Shown one piece after another: positions 15,068-24,681 of a stretch of 28,126 nt of DNA (position 1 is the stretch's first letter; each line of letters starts with the position of its first letter). Source of the DNA: Bacteroidota bacterium. GTDB lineage: Bacteria > Bacteroidota > Ignavibacteria > Palsa-1295. Under the pieces are notes generated by a model that did not search any database, was not told the DNA's origin, and saw only the letters and a program-made list of their open reading frames with translations. The position numbers and the translations under genes are program-made. The stretch is taken from positions 1 through 28,126 of the forward strand of contig JANYDV010000013.1 of the NCBI GenBank assembly GCA_025363505.1. The letters are read 5' to 3'.

Positions 15068-15148
15068 AGAAGCAGGATACCCTCTTTTTTGATCTAACAG
15101 TTGATACTTTCTGCAGTAGACTGTGTTGTTAGTGTAGGTAATTATATT

Positions 15149-18100
15149 ATGAGTCTATTGCAGAAAATATCGATCGTTATGCTGATCTGCCTGTTGGCAG
15201 GTGCTGGTGTTGCACAACAGCCTACTGTGCCCGGCAGAGTACTCTTCCGAATTTCACCCAATGCAGTCGAGTCGTTTCGCCAAGCGTTTTCACCGTATAT
15301 CAGCTCCGATAAGCATTTCGATCCCCAACGCTGTGCTCTTAGTGACCCTCACGCGATCACAACACTCCTGCAATTACCGGCGGCTGTAAGAGTTATTGCT
15401 CTCAAACCTTTTGTTGCCCAACACAATGTGGTTCTCGAAAAACTTCGAGAGAAAGGCAATCCTATTTTATTTGCACAAGTAAAGAATGTCGATCGTATAA
15501 ACGAAAACGAAACGATTCATTCATTGCGCGTCAGTGAAGAGCAGCTATCTCGTTGGTTCGAGTTGATCACCGACACCACAATCGCACCTGAAGCATTGAG
15601 TGCGATCTTAAAAAAGAATGGGATTGTTGAATCGGCAGAACCTCGATATAAATATAATCTCTGTTTTACTCCGAACGACTCGTTGTACTCATACCAATAT
15701 TCTTTGCCGTTGATCCACGCACCCGAGGCATGGGACATTCAGCGTTGTGATTCAACAATGCTTATTGCCGTTGATGACATCGGCACCGATTGGACGCATA
15801 TTGATCTCCGCAACGCGATCTATATTAATGCCGGTGAAACAGGAGTTGATGCTGATGGTCTTGATAAACGTTCGAACGGTATAGACGACGATGGCGATGG
15901 TTTTATTGATGATTGGCACGGCTGGGATTTTGCCGGAATTACTAACATCGCTCCCGATAATGACCCCTATCCCGGAAGAGAGCACGGGACACATACCGCC
16001 GGTATTATGGCAGCCAGCGGAAACAATCGGGCGGGGGTCTGTGGTGTCGCTTTCGGAGCAAAACTATTAGCATTAAAATGTGGTGACAATACCGGAGTAG
16101 ATATTTCATTTGGCTACGAAGGAATTGTCTATGCCGCAGATATGGGTTCGAAGGTCGTCAATAATTCTTGGGGTGGGAATATGCGGTCTGATGTCGGTCA
16201 GGAAATTGTAAATTATGCAACCGCGAAAAATTGTGTGGTCGTTGCCGCATCCGGCAATAGCGGAATATTGCAAGACTTCTTTCCTGCGAGTTTCAATAAT
16301 GTACTCTCGGTCAGTTCGGTCGATCAGGACGCTTCGCTCAGCTATTTTTCAAATTTTGGTACTCATGTGGATGTTTGTGCACCCGGCGGTGGGGTACTCA
16401 GTACCGTACCGGGCAATAGTTATGCACAGCTTTCGGGTACCAGTATGGCATCGCCAACGGCGGCTGGGGCTATCGCTCTCATTCGGCAAAAATATCCTAA
16501 CTTTGAACCTGCACAAACAATAGAACTGCTCAGAGCTACTTGTGGTCCGTTGACCAACAATCCATTTCCCGAATATACCGGAGGTGGATTAATTAATATT
16601 GCAAAAGCGCTTGGAGCAAGTGCCAAACACTCTGCACGAATTGTCTCTGTTGAAATTGATGATGATGATAATGACCATCAACTCACTTCAAATGAAGGCG
16701 CAGACATTGCGCTTTCTGTGAGAAATTATCTCGACCCGGTTGTGAATTTGCAAGCACAGATCGAGATTGTTAGTGGTGCGGAATATATTAGTAATTTTAC
16801 TCCGCTAATTCAGTTCGGCAATGCGAACACTCTTGATTTGATCCAGAATGTGATTGGCTCATTCCATCTAACGGTCGCGCCAAATGCACCGCCGAATAAA
16901 ATGATTATTGTTCGAGTCAAGTTTACGAGTAAGCCGTCAAACTATGGTCCGGACATAGATTATTTTTCGTTTACGATCAATAGATCCTATCTTGATCTTA
17001 ACAAAAATAATTTAACGATCACTGTTGATTCCAAAGGTGGGATTGGCTATAACGATCCTCGTGGGAATGCCCAGGGGTCGGGATTTATCTGGACGAACCC
17101 GCCTCCGTTTATTTCGCCACAAAACAGAAGTGTTCTTTCTCAAGCAGGGTTGATGATCGGAATCGACACCAACCATGTTGTCGCTTCGGCGCCGGGGCAG
17201 TACAGTGATGTTGATGCCGATCAAGATTTCAAAACTACCTCTGCGGCACAATATCTTTCAGTGCCGGACAGACCCAAGGCTGTCCAAGAGATTGAAACAT
17301 TTTATAATGACTCGCTCGCATCAGCAGATATCCAAGTTGGTGTCTCAGTACGAAGTCGGTCGTATGTGTTTACCGAAGGGGCATCTGCCGATGCCGTAGT
17401 ATTTGATTATATGATTTCAAAACGCCTTGCCGAAAATGGGGTTGCTCCCTCAGATGCTACCGCCATTGCATTGTTTATGGATTGGGATATTGGCGCTTCG
17501 GGTGTAGCAAATACGACATCGGTATCAGCTGTTGATAGCTCTATTTTTATTACCAAACGAATCGACCCCCAATATCCAATGGTGGGTATTAAACTAATCT
17601 CAGAAATACCTTCCCAGTCGTCACAAAATTTTTATGCGCTGGAGAATGATGGGTCAAACGGGAGTTACCAAACCTATAACGGATTTCCGAAACGCGCAAA
17701 GTGGTTTACAATGACTACTCAGCGCCCCACTGCCGGACCGAATGATGTTTCGATGATCTTCGGGTTGAAAAACGTACCACTGGCATCGCATGATTCGATT
17801 CGTATGACCTATGTCATTGCGCTTGGCGGCGATGAGAATGCACTCAAGGTTTCGATTGATAAAACCGAACAGCTCTGGAATGGATCTAACGCCGTTCATC
17901 AAACTCCTGCTTCAACGGACGGTCTTCAATGTTATCCAAATCCCGTTTCGGATATTGTTCATTTAAACTGGAATAATGACGGCGGACAACCTTCGCAGAT
18001 ATTACTAACGGATGTGTTGGGTAGGGTAGTTATTTCCCAACAAGCAATAGGAAATACGTTAACGCTCAATATGGCTTCACGTGCAAGAGGAGTATATCAT

Positions 18101-18154
18101 CTTGTCGTTGAATCAAACGGGAAACACTCCGAGCAAACGTTGGTCTTACAGTAA
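15149..18154 (+). CDS. Secreted subtilisin-like (S8) protease with type IX sorting domain
   Basis: A 1001-residue exported protease. Signal peptide at residues 1-22 (cleavage near GVAQQ), a propeptide-like region to about 175, then the S8 catalytic domain (about 180-488): Asp210 (IAVDDIG), His279 (REHGTHTAG), oxyanion Asn370 (AASGNSG) and Ser432 (LSGTSMASP). An Asp-rich calcium-type insert GIDDDGDGFIDD (244-255) is typical of FCB subtilases. Residues about 490-925 are beta-rich and unassigned. The C-terminal 76 residues (from 926) form a Por/type IX sorting domain with CYPNPVSD, LLTDVLGRVV and ARGVYHLVV. The ATG at 15149 is chosen over upstream TTG because the signal peptide starts there. Its stop abuts the convergent acyl-CoA dehydrogenase stop. 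Confidence 0.93.
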   Translation: MSLLQKISIVMLICLLAGAGVAQQPTVPGRVLFRISPNAVESFRQAFSPYISSDKHFDPQRCALSDPHAITTLLQLPAAVRVIALKPFVAQHNVVLEKLREKGNPILFAQVKNVDRINENETIHSLRVSEEQLSRWFELITDTTIAPEALSAILKKNGIVESAEPRYKYNLCFTPNDSLYSYQYSLPLIHAPEAWDIQRCDSTMLIAVDDIGTDWTHIDLRNAIYINAGETGVDADGLDKRSNGIDDDGDGFIDDWHGWDFAGITNIAPDNDPYPGREHGTHTAGIMAASGNNRAGVCGVAFGAKLLALKCGDNTGVDISFGYEGIVYAADMGSKVVNNSWGGNMRSDVGQEIVNYATAKNCVVVAASGNSGILQDFFPASFNNVLSVSSVDQDASLSYFSNFGTHVDVCAPGGGVLSTVPGNSYAQLSGTSMASPTAAGAIALIRQKYPNFEPAQTIELLRATCGPLTNNPFPEYTGGGLINIAKALGASAKHSARIVSVEIDDDDNDHQLTSNEGADIALSVRNYLDPVVNLQAQIEIVSGAEYISNFTPLIQFGNANTLDLIQNVIGSFHLTVAPNAPPNKMIIVRVKFTSKPSNYGPDIDYFSFTINRSYLDLNKNNLTITVDSKGGIGYNDPRGNAQGSGFIWTNPPPFISPQNRSVLSQAGLMIGIDTNHVVASAPGQYSDVDADQDFKTTSAAQYLSVPDRPKAVQEIETFYNDSLASADIQVGVSVRSRSYVFTEGASADAVVFDYMISKRLAENGVAPSDATAIALFMDWDIGASGVANTTSVSAVDSSIFITKRIDPQYPMVGIKLISEIPSQSSQNFYALENDGSNGSYQTYNGFPKRAKWFTMTTQRPTAGPNDVSMIFGLKNVPLASHDSIRMTYVIALGGDENALKVSIDKTEQLWNGSNAVHQTPASTDGLQCYPNPVSDIVHLNWNNDGGQPSQILLTDVLGRVVISQQAIGNTLTLNMASRARGVYHLVVESNGKHSEQTLVLQ

Positions 18155-19321
18155 TTAGAGTGCGTATTCTTTTACCACGTTTCTGGCAATCACCATTCTT
18201 TGAACCTCACTTGTTCCTTCGCCGATAGTAAGGAGCTTGGAGTCGCGCCAGAATTTTTCGACCGGAAATTCTTTGATGTATCCATACCCACCATGTATCT
18301 GAATGGCTTCTTCGCAGATATTCACACATGCCTCGCTGGCAAACATCTTTGCCATCGAAGCGGGAATACCGTATGGTTCGCCGCTATCACGAAGTGCGGC
18401 GGCTTTGTAGGTTAGCAACCGTGAAGCATCGAGCTTCATCGACATTTGTGCAAGTTTAAACTGAGTTGCTTGCATCTCCGAAAGCGCCTTGCCAAACTGT
18501 TTACGTTCTTGTGCATATTTGATCGCGGCATCAAACGCACCCTGAGCACAGCCCACACTCAATGCTGCGATAGCAATGCGACCACCATCAAGCACTTTTA
18601 ATGCTTGGACAAATCCTTCGCCTTCGTTGCCGAGTAAGTTTGCGGCGGGTACTTTCACATTATCAAGCAACAGACTGGAGGTATCGCTGGCGCGCATCCC
18701 CAATTTATTTTCTTTCTTTGATGCTGTAAATCCCGGCATTGATTTGTCAACGACAAATGCACTAATGCCATGCGAGCCTTTTGCACGTTCGGTAATCGCC
18801 ATAATGACAGCTGTTTTACCGTAGGTACCGTGAGTAATAAAATTTTTTGCACCATTGAGGATGTAATGGTCGCCCTCGCGAACGGCGGAAGTTTGCATAC
18901 CGCCAGCATCAGAACCGGAACTTGGTTCGGTCAGTCCCCAAGCACCGATCACCTCACCGGTGGCAAGTGCAGGGATATATTTTCTCTTTGTTTCTTCGGT
19001 GCCAAATGCAAAAATATGACCGGTACATAAACCATTATGAGCCGCAATCGAAAGTGCAACCGAGGGACAGACTCTGGCAAGTTCTTCAATAATAATCGCA
19101 TTCTCGATCGCACCGAGACCGGCACCACCATATTCGGTCGGGACCATGATTCCGAGAAACCCCAGCTGTGCCATTTTAGAAAACAATTCAAGCGGAAACG
19201 TCTGTGATTCATCCCATTCCATCACGTGTGGTTTAATCTCAGCTGCAGCAAATTCACGTGCGAGTTGACGAATGGCGTTTTGGTCGTCGGTTAACTGAAA
19301 ATCAAGCGAGGTATCTGTCAT
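18155..19321 (-). CDS. Acyl-CoA dehydrogenase
   Basis: A 388-residue FAD flavoprotein that introduces the 2,3-double bond in acyl-CoA during beta-oxidation, or acts in butyryl-CoA-type metabolism, passing electrons to ETF. Motifs include AWGLTEPSSGSDAGG (residues 127-141), the RKQFGKALSEMQATQFKLA helix, GGYGYIKEFPVEKFWRD, and IGEGTSEVQR with catalytic Glu368. The Glu position and GEGTSE context match short-chain/butyryl-CoA dehydrogenases rather than isovaleryl- or long-chain enzymes, but chain-length preference remains inference. Its stop codon touches the subtilase stop on the other strand. It lies 95 nt downstream of the PBP1A gene; it may have its own promoter there. Confidence 0.95.
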   Translation of the reverse strand: MTDTSLDFQLTDDQNAIRQLAREFAAAEIKPHVMEWDESQTFPLELFSKMAQLGFLGIMVPTEYGGAGLGAIENAIIIEELARVCPSVALSIAAHNGLCTGHIFAFGTEETKRKYIPALATGEVIGAWGLTEPSSGSDAGGMQTSAVREGDHYILNGAKNFITHGTYGKTAVIMAITERAKGSHGISAFVVDKSMPGFTASKKENKLGMRASDTSSLLLDNVKVPAANLLGNEGEGFVQALKVLDGGRIAIAALSVGCAQGAFDAAIKYAQERKQFGKALSEMQATQFKLAQMSMKLDASRLLTYKAAALRDSGEPYGIPASMAKMFASEACVNICEEAIQIHGGYGYIKEFPVEKFWRDSKLLTIGEGTSEVQRMVIARNVVKEYAL

Positions 19322-19416
19322 AATTTCGGTCTGTCCTTAATGTTACAAATATACCAGTTCGGGACATAGACCCCAAACGATTTACCATTTAAGAGAATTT
19401 GTTTGAACGACAGTCC

Positions 19417-21687
19417 CTACTTTTTAGGGTCGTTATTTTGGGGTGGTATTTGAACCGGGGGCGGTGGTATCACCGGAGGTGTAGATTTTTCATCCGATTT
19501 GGTGGGGGGGACTTCTGTTGGTCCCGGAGTTGGGAGTGCGACAGAATCCTTTTTCGTAGAATCCACTGATGGAACGGCACCATTCCAATTAGTATTGAAA
19601 TACAAAATTTTCGGTTTCAGCGCATCGTAAGAATACTTCATAAACCGACCCCAGATCGGCGCGGCTGCTCGTCCGCCTTGTCCGTCAGCACTCGTGAACG
19701 TTACTCGTTTGTCATCGAACCCCACCCATACACAAGCAGTGTAGAGGGGTGTATATCCACAGAACCATGCATCGGCATAATTTTGAGTGGTCCCGGTCTT
19801 ACCTGCGGCAGGATAATTAAAAAATCGGCGAATACTCGATGCAGTCCCGACTTCCACTACAGCTTGTAAACTTTTCGTCATCATTTGGGCTATCTTCGGC
19901 TCGAAGACAAGATCAAATTCCGGCTTTGCTTTAAAAATAACTTTTCCATTGCGATCTTCGACTCGTAGGATAGCGTATGGTGTTGCCCGAACACCATCAT
20001 TGGCGAATGTCGAATAGGCGCTGGCAAGTTCGATCGGCACGACTTCGGCTGTGCCAAGTGCGATTGACGGCACGGCGGGGATATTAGATTTTATGCCCAT
20101 TCGTTTGGCAAGTTTCACAACATCGGAAACATTCGTAAGATCGAGAATAGCATGAACCGCACAAAGATTGACTGACCACTGAAGAGCCGAACGAATCGAC
20201 ATCGAGCCACCAATGGATTCGCCCATATTACTGGGGCGCCAGACTTTATCACCATCAGGCATTTCAATTGCCTCATTTGAAACCATCGACTCAGGCGTAA
20301 AGCCTTTCTCGAATGCGCTTGCATACACAAATGGCTTGAATGCCGAACCTGGTTGGCGGATGATCTGCGTCGCATGATTAAGTCCGTAGCGATGCTCGCG
20401 ATAGTTCGAGCTGCCGACCATTGCTAATATTTGTCCGGTGCGCTGATCGAGGCAAACAAAACTTGCTTGCAATTGTAATTCTTCGCGTTTAACACTATCA
20501 ATAAATTTAGGGTCAGCTCGAAGTTTACGCTCAATCTTGTTCTTTTCTTTTGGATCTTCAATGCTATGCACCATCGGCGTGCTTCGGGCGGCCTTAGCAA
20601 CTAATGAGTCGAGAAGCTCTTGGTGTTGCTTCCAATTCCAGCGTTTGTTTACGATGTCGCGTTGATATTGGGCGATATGTTCATCGACTGCTTTATTGGC
20701 AGCGCGTTGCATCTGCGCATTGATTGTCGTAAAGACAACCAGACCATCACGATAAAAATCATACGGTGCCAACTCCGGCATTTTTTGCAGTTGCTGGCGT
20801 ACCATCTCCACAAAATGCGGAGCGATGCCCTGATAAGTCCGAGCAGGCACAACCTTAATCGGGTCTTGCTTATACTTATTCGCTTTTGCTTGATCGAGAT
20901 AACCGGCATCAACCATGTTTTCGATCACCGTATTACGACGAGCCACAGCGCGGTCATAGTTATCTTCCGGGTCATAATTTTCCGGACCTTTTAGAATACC
21001 GATCATAAATGCACATTGAGCCGGTGTCAGTTTCGACACATCTTTTCCGAAATAGACTTGGCTTGCAACCGCAATTCCGTAAGCCCCTCGACCCATATAA
21101 CACACATTGAGATACATTTCCAATATCTCGTTTTTCGTATGGGTACGTTCGATCTGGACAGCACTGACGGCTTCGCGCATTTTACGGAGCACACTTTTTT
21201 CTTGCGAAAGATAAAGATTTCTCGCCAACTGTTGTGTGATGGTGCTCGCGCCTTGTTTAGGGCTGAGGGTAATAACATCAGTCCAAAGCGATTTTACCGT
21301 TCGCCAGACGTTCATACCCCAATGATTATAAAAATCACGATCTTCGGTGGCGATCAATGCGTCAATTAATGTCTTGGGTACTTCTCGGAGTTTGACGGTG
21401 GTACGATTCTTAATATAAAATTGGTCGAGCGGCTCGCCATCGGAGCTGATAATGCGCGTAGCAAGCTCGGGGTGTGGATTTTCGAGTTGGTCAAGCGTTG
21501 GGACTCCTTTGAGAACCTCGAAAATCAGCCACGGAAGACCGACACCAAAAATAATAATAAGAATGAGCAGACGCTTCCGTTTTTTAGCGAAAGCAGTAAA
21601 ATTCTCCCACGGCGTTTTGCCATAGTGAGATGCTGAGGAGGGGTGCTCCTGATGATATTCCGGTTCTTGGTGTTCGTCCACTATCAC
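19417..21687 (-). CDS. Class A penicillin-binding protein (PBP1A-like)
   Basis: A 756-residue bifunctional peptidoglycan synthase. There is a cytoplasmic N-tail, a transmembrane segment (about residues 39-58), then the GT51 glycosyltransferase with EDRDFYNHWG (115-124, catalytic Glu115), GASTITQQLARN (146-157) and RKMREAVSAVQIE. The transpeptidase domain carries SAFK (Ser448, Lys451), SVN (505-507) and KTGT (630-633). The C-terminal 50 residues are a Pro/Thr/Lys-rich tail. The start is GTG at 21687, with a second GTG two codons on; no Shine-Dalgarno sequence. It starts 12 nt after the lpxH stop, so the two share an operon and couple lipid A and peptidoglycan synthesis. Confidence 0.96.
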   Translation of the reverse strand: MIVDEHQEPEYHQEHPSSASHYGKTPWENFTAFAKKRKRLLILIIIFGVGLPWLIFEVLKGVPTLDQLENPHPELATRIISSDGEPLDQFYIKNRTTVKLREVPKTLIDALIATEDRDFYNHWGMNVWRTVKSLWTDVITLSPKQGASTITQQLARNLYLSQEKSVLRKMREAVSAVQIERTHTKNEILEMYLNVCYMGRGAYGIAVASQVYFGKDVSKLTPAQCAFMIGILKGPENYDPEDNYDRAVARRNTVIENMVDAGYLDQAKANKYKQDPIKVVPARTYQGIAPHFVEMVRQQLQKMPELAPYDFYRDGLVVFTTINAQMQRAANKAVDEHIAQYQRDIVNKRWNWKQHQELLDSLVAKAARSTPMVHSIEDPKEKNKIERKLRADPKFIDSVKREELQLQASFVCLDQRTGQILAMVGSSNYREHRYGLNHATQIIRQPGSAFKPFVYASAFEKGFTPESMVSNEAIEMPDGDKVWRPSNMGESIGGSMSIRSALQWSVNLCAVHAILDLTNVSDVVKLAKRMGIKSNIPAVPSIALGTAEVVPIELASAYSTFANDGVRATPYAILRVEDRNGKVIFKAKPEFDLVFEPKIAQMMTKSLQAVVEVGTASSIRRFFNYPAAGKTGTTQNYADAWFCGYTPLYTACVWVGFDDKRVTFTSADGQGGRAAAPIWGRFMKYSYDALKPKILYFNTNWNGAVPSVDSTKKDSVALPTPGPTEVPPTKSDEKSTPPVIPPPPVQIPPQNNDPKK

Positions 21688-21699
21688 AAATTTACAACG

Positions 21700-22458
21700 T
21701 TATGAGGTGGCAGTTGTTTCAGAAGCATTTTCGAGACGAAATCCTGTTGCATCAAAAACTCCATAGCTGAAGTGCTTGAGCCAGTCGCCGAGGTTGATAT
21801 AGCTGCCATTCCCTATGGGTATGATCTCCGGTTTATGACGATGTCCCATGACCACATAATCGAATCCCTCCGCTATTTTTTTCTCGGCAAACAAGCGAAG
21901 CCCGTCTTGCTTCTGAAGTGCATCGCGCTGATCAGTATAGCTACGCGAAGAGCCGCTCATTTTCTCAGCGACCGTGACCCCGATATCAGGGTGCAGCCAC
22001 GAGTAGCACCATAACAGAAATTTATTTCTGAGTATCGAGCGCAAAATAAGATACCCTCTGTCGTGCAATGCTTTGCCGTCACCGTGCGCGATATAGAATT
22101 TTTTTCCGAAGAGAATTGGTTCGAGATCACCACTGTGTACAGGAATGTTCAACTCGCGCTGAAAATAATCTCGATGACCGAAATCATGGTTGCCCATTAA
22201 ATATTCTACCGGTATCAGCTCCCTGATTTTTGCGAGTGCAGCAAGAACGCGAATATGACGACGAGGAATAACTTGCCGATATTCGAACCATGAATCGAAC
22301 AGATCACCAACGATATAGAGCGAGATTGCTTCGCCGTGGCTTGCCTCAGTCTCGATACGTTCGAGCACCGCAAGCAACTTACGTTCGCGCTCGCGATCGG
22401 CTTCGCGGTTGGTACCGTAGCCCAGATGACAGTCACTGATAAAATAGTGCTTTGGCAT
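21700..22458 (-). CDS. lpxH: UDP-2,3-diacylglucosamine hydrolase (LpxH-type)
   Basis: A 252-residue calcineurin-like metallophosphoesterase. The two-metal ligand set is visible: Asp9 and His11 (ISDCHLG), Asp52 (VGDLFDSW), Asn90 (GNHD), His125 (IAHGDG), His206 and His208 (GHRH). The FISDCHLG and MGNHDFGHRDYF contexts and the helical insert with the LWCYSWLHPDIG region match LpxH/LpxH2 of Bacteroidota. It cleaves UDP-2,3-diacyl-GlcN to lipid X and UMP for lipid A synthesis at the inner membrane. The Met at 22458 (MPKHYF) is chosen; the upstream in-frame extension overlaps the divergent GNAT gene and is not conserved in type. LpxH versus a related YbbF-like phosphoesterase cannot be excluded. 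Confidence 0.85.
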   Translation of the reverse strand: MPKHYFISDCHLGYGTNREADRERERKLLAVLERIETEASHGEAISLYIVGDLFDSWFEYRQVIPRRHIRVLAALAKIRELIPVEYLMGNHDFGHRDYFQRELNIPVHSGDLEPILFGKKFYIAHGDGKALHDRGYLILRSILRNKFLLWCYSWLHPDIGVTVAEKMSGSSRSYTDQRDALQKQDGLRLFAEKKIAEGFDYVVMGHRHKPEIIPIGNGSYINLGDWLKHFSYGVFDATGFRLENASETTATS

Positions 22459-22522
22459 TTTTTGTACTACGAAAATACAGCAGGATGAAACAACTTGGCT
22501 CAAGTTGGTGTCTTTTAAGAGA

Positions 22523-23080
22523 ATGAATAATGAAATTTCATATCGTATTCGCCCGGCAATTATTAGCGATGCAACAGTCATGGCACAAATAAATATTAAC
22601 TCGTGGAAGAGTACCTACGCCGGATTGATCGCACAAACCTTTCTCGATGCGATGAACAATGAGCACTATGTAACAAAATGGCAGAATATTCTTGACGTTC
22701 GTAATGATGTACACCGGTGTGTTTTTGTGGCAGAGGTTGAGAATACTGTCGTTGGCTATGTAACGGCAGGGCGAGCTATAAAAGAACATTCTGAATATCC
22801 GGCAGAATTATCTGCTCTCTATCTTTTGAGTGAATTTCACGGACTTGGGATCGGCAAAGCACTTTTTCTCTCAGCGGTGAGAGAATTAGATCATCGTGGA
22901 TATGAATCGTTTGCTCTTTATGTCCTGAAAGACAATGTGATAGGGCGTTCATTTTATGACCGATATAGTCCTGATGAAATAATTGACAAACAAATCACAA
23001 TAGAGGGTGCTGTGTATTGTGATCTTCTCTATGGCTGGTATTCGATTAAAAATGTACTACAACTTCATACTTCTCCGTAA
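22523..23080 (+). CDS. GNAT family N-acetyltransferase
   Basis: A 185-residue GNAT-fold acetyltransferase. The N-terminal YRIRPAIISDATVMAQININSWKSTY (residues 7-32) is the usual beta1/alpha1 region, with the N-x-x-W-K-x-T-Y variant seen in many single-domain GNATs. FVAEVENTVVGYVTAG (68-83) gives strands 2-3, ELSALYLLSEFHGLGIGKAL (95-114) is motif A with acetyl-CoA-binding H-G-L-G-I-G-K, and FALYVLKDNVIGRSFYDRYS is motif B. Substrate unknown. ATG 22523 is preferred over TTG 22505 and GTG 22508; AAGAGA directly touches this ATG, so ribosome spacing does not help. It is divergent from lpxH across 64 nt. Confidence 0.9.
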   Translation: MNNEISYRIRPAIISDATVMAQININSWKSTYAGLIAQTFLDAMNNEHYVTKWQNILDVRNDVHRCVFVAEVENTVVGYVTAGRAIKEHSEYPAELSALYLLSEFHGLGIGKALFLSAVRELDHRGYESFALYVLKDNVIGRSFYDRYSPDEIIDKQITIEGAVYCDLLYGWYSIKNVLQLHTSP

Positions 23081-23150
23081 CTTTCAGGGGCGTGTGTTGT
23101 TGTATTTATAGATATTCAGTATTACAGAATTGTATTTCGACAAAATCCAA

Positions 23151-24545
23151 ATGATGAAACGACTGTTCATTCTCGCGCTGATCGCAATCTTTTCTCCCCT
23201 GACTGCAATATTTTTTTCCTGCACACCGGTTTGTGACTATCCCCAAAGCCGACTCGCAAAGCTCAGGCTTGTTAATGCTATGCCCGATCAAGACCTCATC
23301 ACTGTATGGCTCAATGGTCGTGCTTTTAAAAAAGATTATCCGTATGATCTCCCCAATGATTTTGGTTATTCGACTCAGTTCGCCGATGGCGGCGGACTTG
23401 GAATAGGAAAAACAAAAATCACTGTCACCTCCGATGCCGCAGGCAGAGATACCATATTTGTTGACAGTGCAAACTTAACGTTGAATAGAGAGACAATAAT
23501 TATAGTTGGTCGAGCCAAAACAAAACTTGCTTCCGAAAGGAATACAAAAAAAGCTTTATTACTTGATGATGAACACTATCCACACGACGAAAATACTTGG
23601 ATTCGTTTTATTCATGCCATACCTGACCTTCCTTCACTTGATATTAATTGGGATTCTACAGCAGTACCGAATGCAAAAGATATACCCTATCGTGGGGATA
23701 CTTATAAATATTTTAATTTAACTGAGAATAAACGATTGTTGATAACTGAAGCCGGGAAACCACAAAATGTGGTTGTCTTATTTCCGTATAAACTACCATC
23801 AACGGGTTTCGTTTTAACAGCGATTATTCGCGGACGAACAAGTCCTGTAGGAAAAGAGCACACCGCGTCAGCATTATTACTGACTGATGCGGAGAGTGGT
23901 GTTTCTATTCTAAGTGTAAAAACCTTTGGCTTGCGATTGATGAACTGCTCTCGTTCGGAGAAGTTGAGTTTGTTTGTAAGGGGTTCGAAGGAGAATGATA
24001 TTAGAAGTAATTACCCACAGCAACAAAACACAGTAATGGATATTCCGAGCGACTCGCTGTCAAATTATTTCGCTCTTAATCCATTGCTCAATAGTACGTC
24101 CACCTATTACTTTAGTAAAACCCGCGATGTCATTTTAGGAAATATCCTTGACTCAGTAACCCAAACGGCGGCAATTGATCAACGATTTACATTTGTCACA
24201 ATCGAGAAAATTCCGTTCGGGCAAAGCGGCTCTGCGCTTGATCATCTGGTGTTGCTCGATACGATGACGTGTCCGAGTGACGCAAATGTTACACGAGTAC
24301 GGATGATTATGGCAACGCCCGATCATGCGAGCATTACCGTGACTTTCGGTACGAAAACGATTTTGATGACCAACAAACAAGTAGTATATTTCGATGTACC
24401 GGTCGGCATCAAACAATTACAATTGAGCGACGGAGCGTCGAATCGGACCGTTTCGGTAACGGTAAAAGGAGGCAGACCGATGTCAATTTATTTGCTTCCA
24501 AAACAGGCAAGTGAACAATTCCCAATAAAAGCCGTTATTGAATAG
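23151..24545 (+). CDS. DUF4397 repeat lipoprotein
   Basis: A 464-residue envelope protein. The signal segment (residues 4-22) ends with I-F-F-S-C, so Cys24 may be lipidated; the lipobox is not ideal. The mature part contains four DUF4397-like beginnings: RLVNAMPD (39-46), RFIHAIPD (152-159), RLMNCSRSE (262-270) and RMIMATPD (384-391), each followed by a strand pair such as ITVWLNG or SLDINWDS. DUF4397 domains are beta-sandwich modules common in FCB extracellular proteins; no activity is known. ATG 23151 and 23154 are equivalent candidates; an in-frame TTG at 23130 is less likely because the signal peptide starts at MMKR. No Shine-Dalgarno sequence and no clear terminator. Confidence 0.85.
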   Translation: MMKRLFILALIAIFSPLTAIFFSCTPVCDYPQSRLAKLRLVNAMPDQDLITVWLNGRAFKKDYPYDLPNDFGYSTQFADGGGLGIGKTKITVTSDAAGRDTIFVDSANLTLNRETIIIVGRAKTKLASERNTKKALLLDDEHYPHDENTWIRFIHAIPDLPSLDINWDSTAVPNAKDIPYRGDTYKYFNLTENKRLLITEAGKPQNVVVLFPYKLPSTGFVLTAIIRGRTSPVGKEHTASALLLTDAESGVSILSVKTFGLRLMNCSRSEKLSLFVRGSKENDIRSNYPQQQNTVMDIPSDSLSNYFALNPLLNSTSTYYFSKTRDVILGNILDSVTQTAAIDQRFTFVTIEKIPFGQSGSALDHLVLLDTMTCPSDANVTRVRMIMATPDHASITVTFGTKTILMTNKQVVYFDVPVGIKQLQLSDGASNRTVSVTVKGGRPMSIYLLPKQASEQFPIKAVIE

Positions 24546-24655
24546 GAGAAGCCTTAAAAAGCCATTCTTTGGGTGAGGCTCTCAAAAATTGAGTATTTTC
24601 GTTGTCCGGCGTTTTGGCTAACTATTGTTGTCACGCCGCAGAGTTGTGTAGGAAA

Positions 24656-24681
24656 ACCGTATCGCTTCATCACCATACGGT
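24656..24681 (+). promoter_or_regulatory. Hairpin in the leader of the PD40/OmpA gene
   Basis: A perfect 7-bp inverted repeat ACCGTAT / ATACGGT with a 12-nt spacer, 57 nt upstream of the ATG. It could be an mRNA leader hairpin or a protein-binding site. There is no T-tract, so it is not a terminator. Confidence 0.3.

Noticed and set aside
20620..20994. A 124-codon open frame antisense to the PBP1A gene
   Set aside because: It lies wholly opposite a strongly conserved coding region, has no domain or start signal, and is the kind of shadow frame expected by chance.
24546..24583. Hairpin GAG-a-AGCCT / AGGCT-CTC after the DUF4397 gene as a terminator
   Set aside because: The stem is bulged, the loop is over 20 nt and no U-tract follows, so it is not a convincing terminator.
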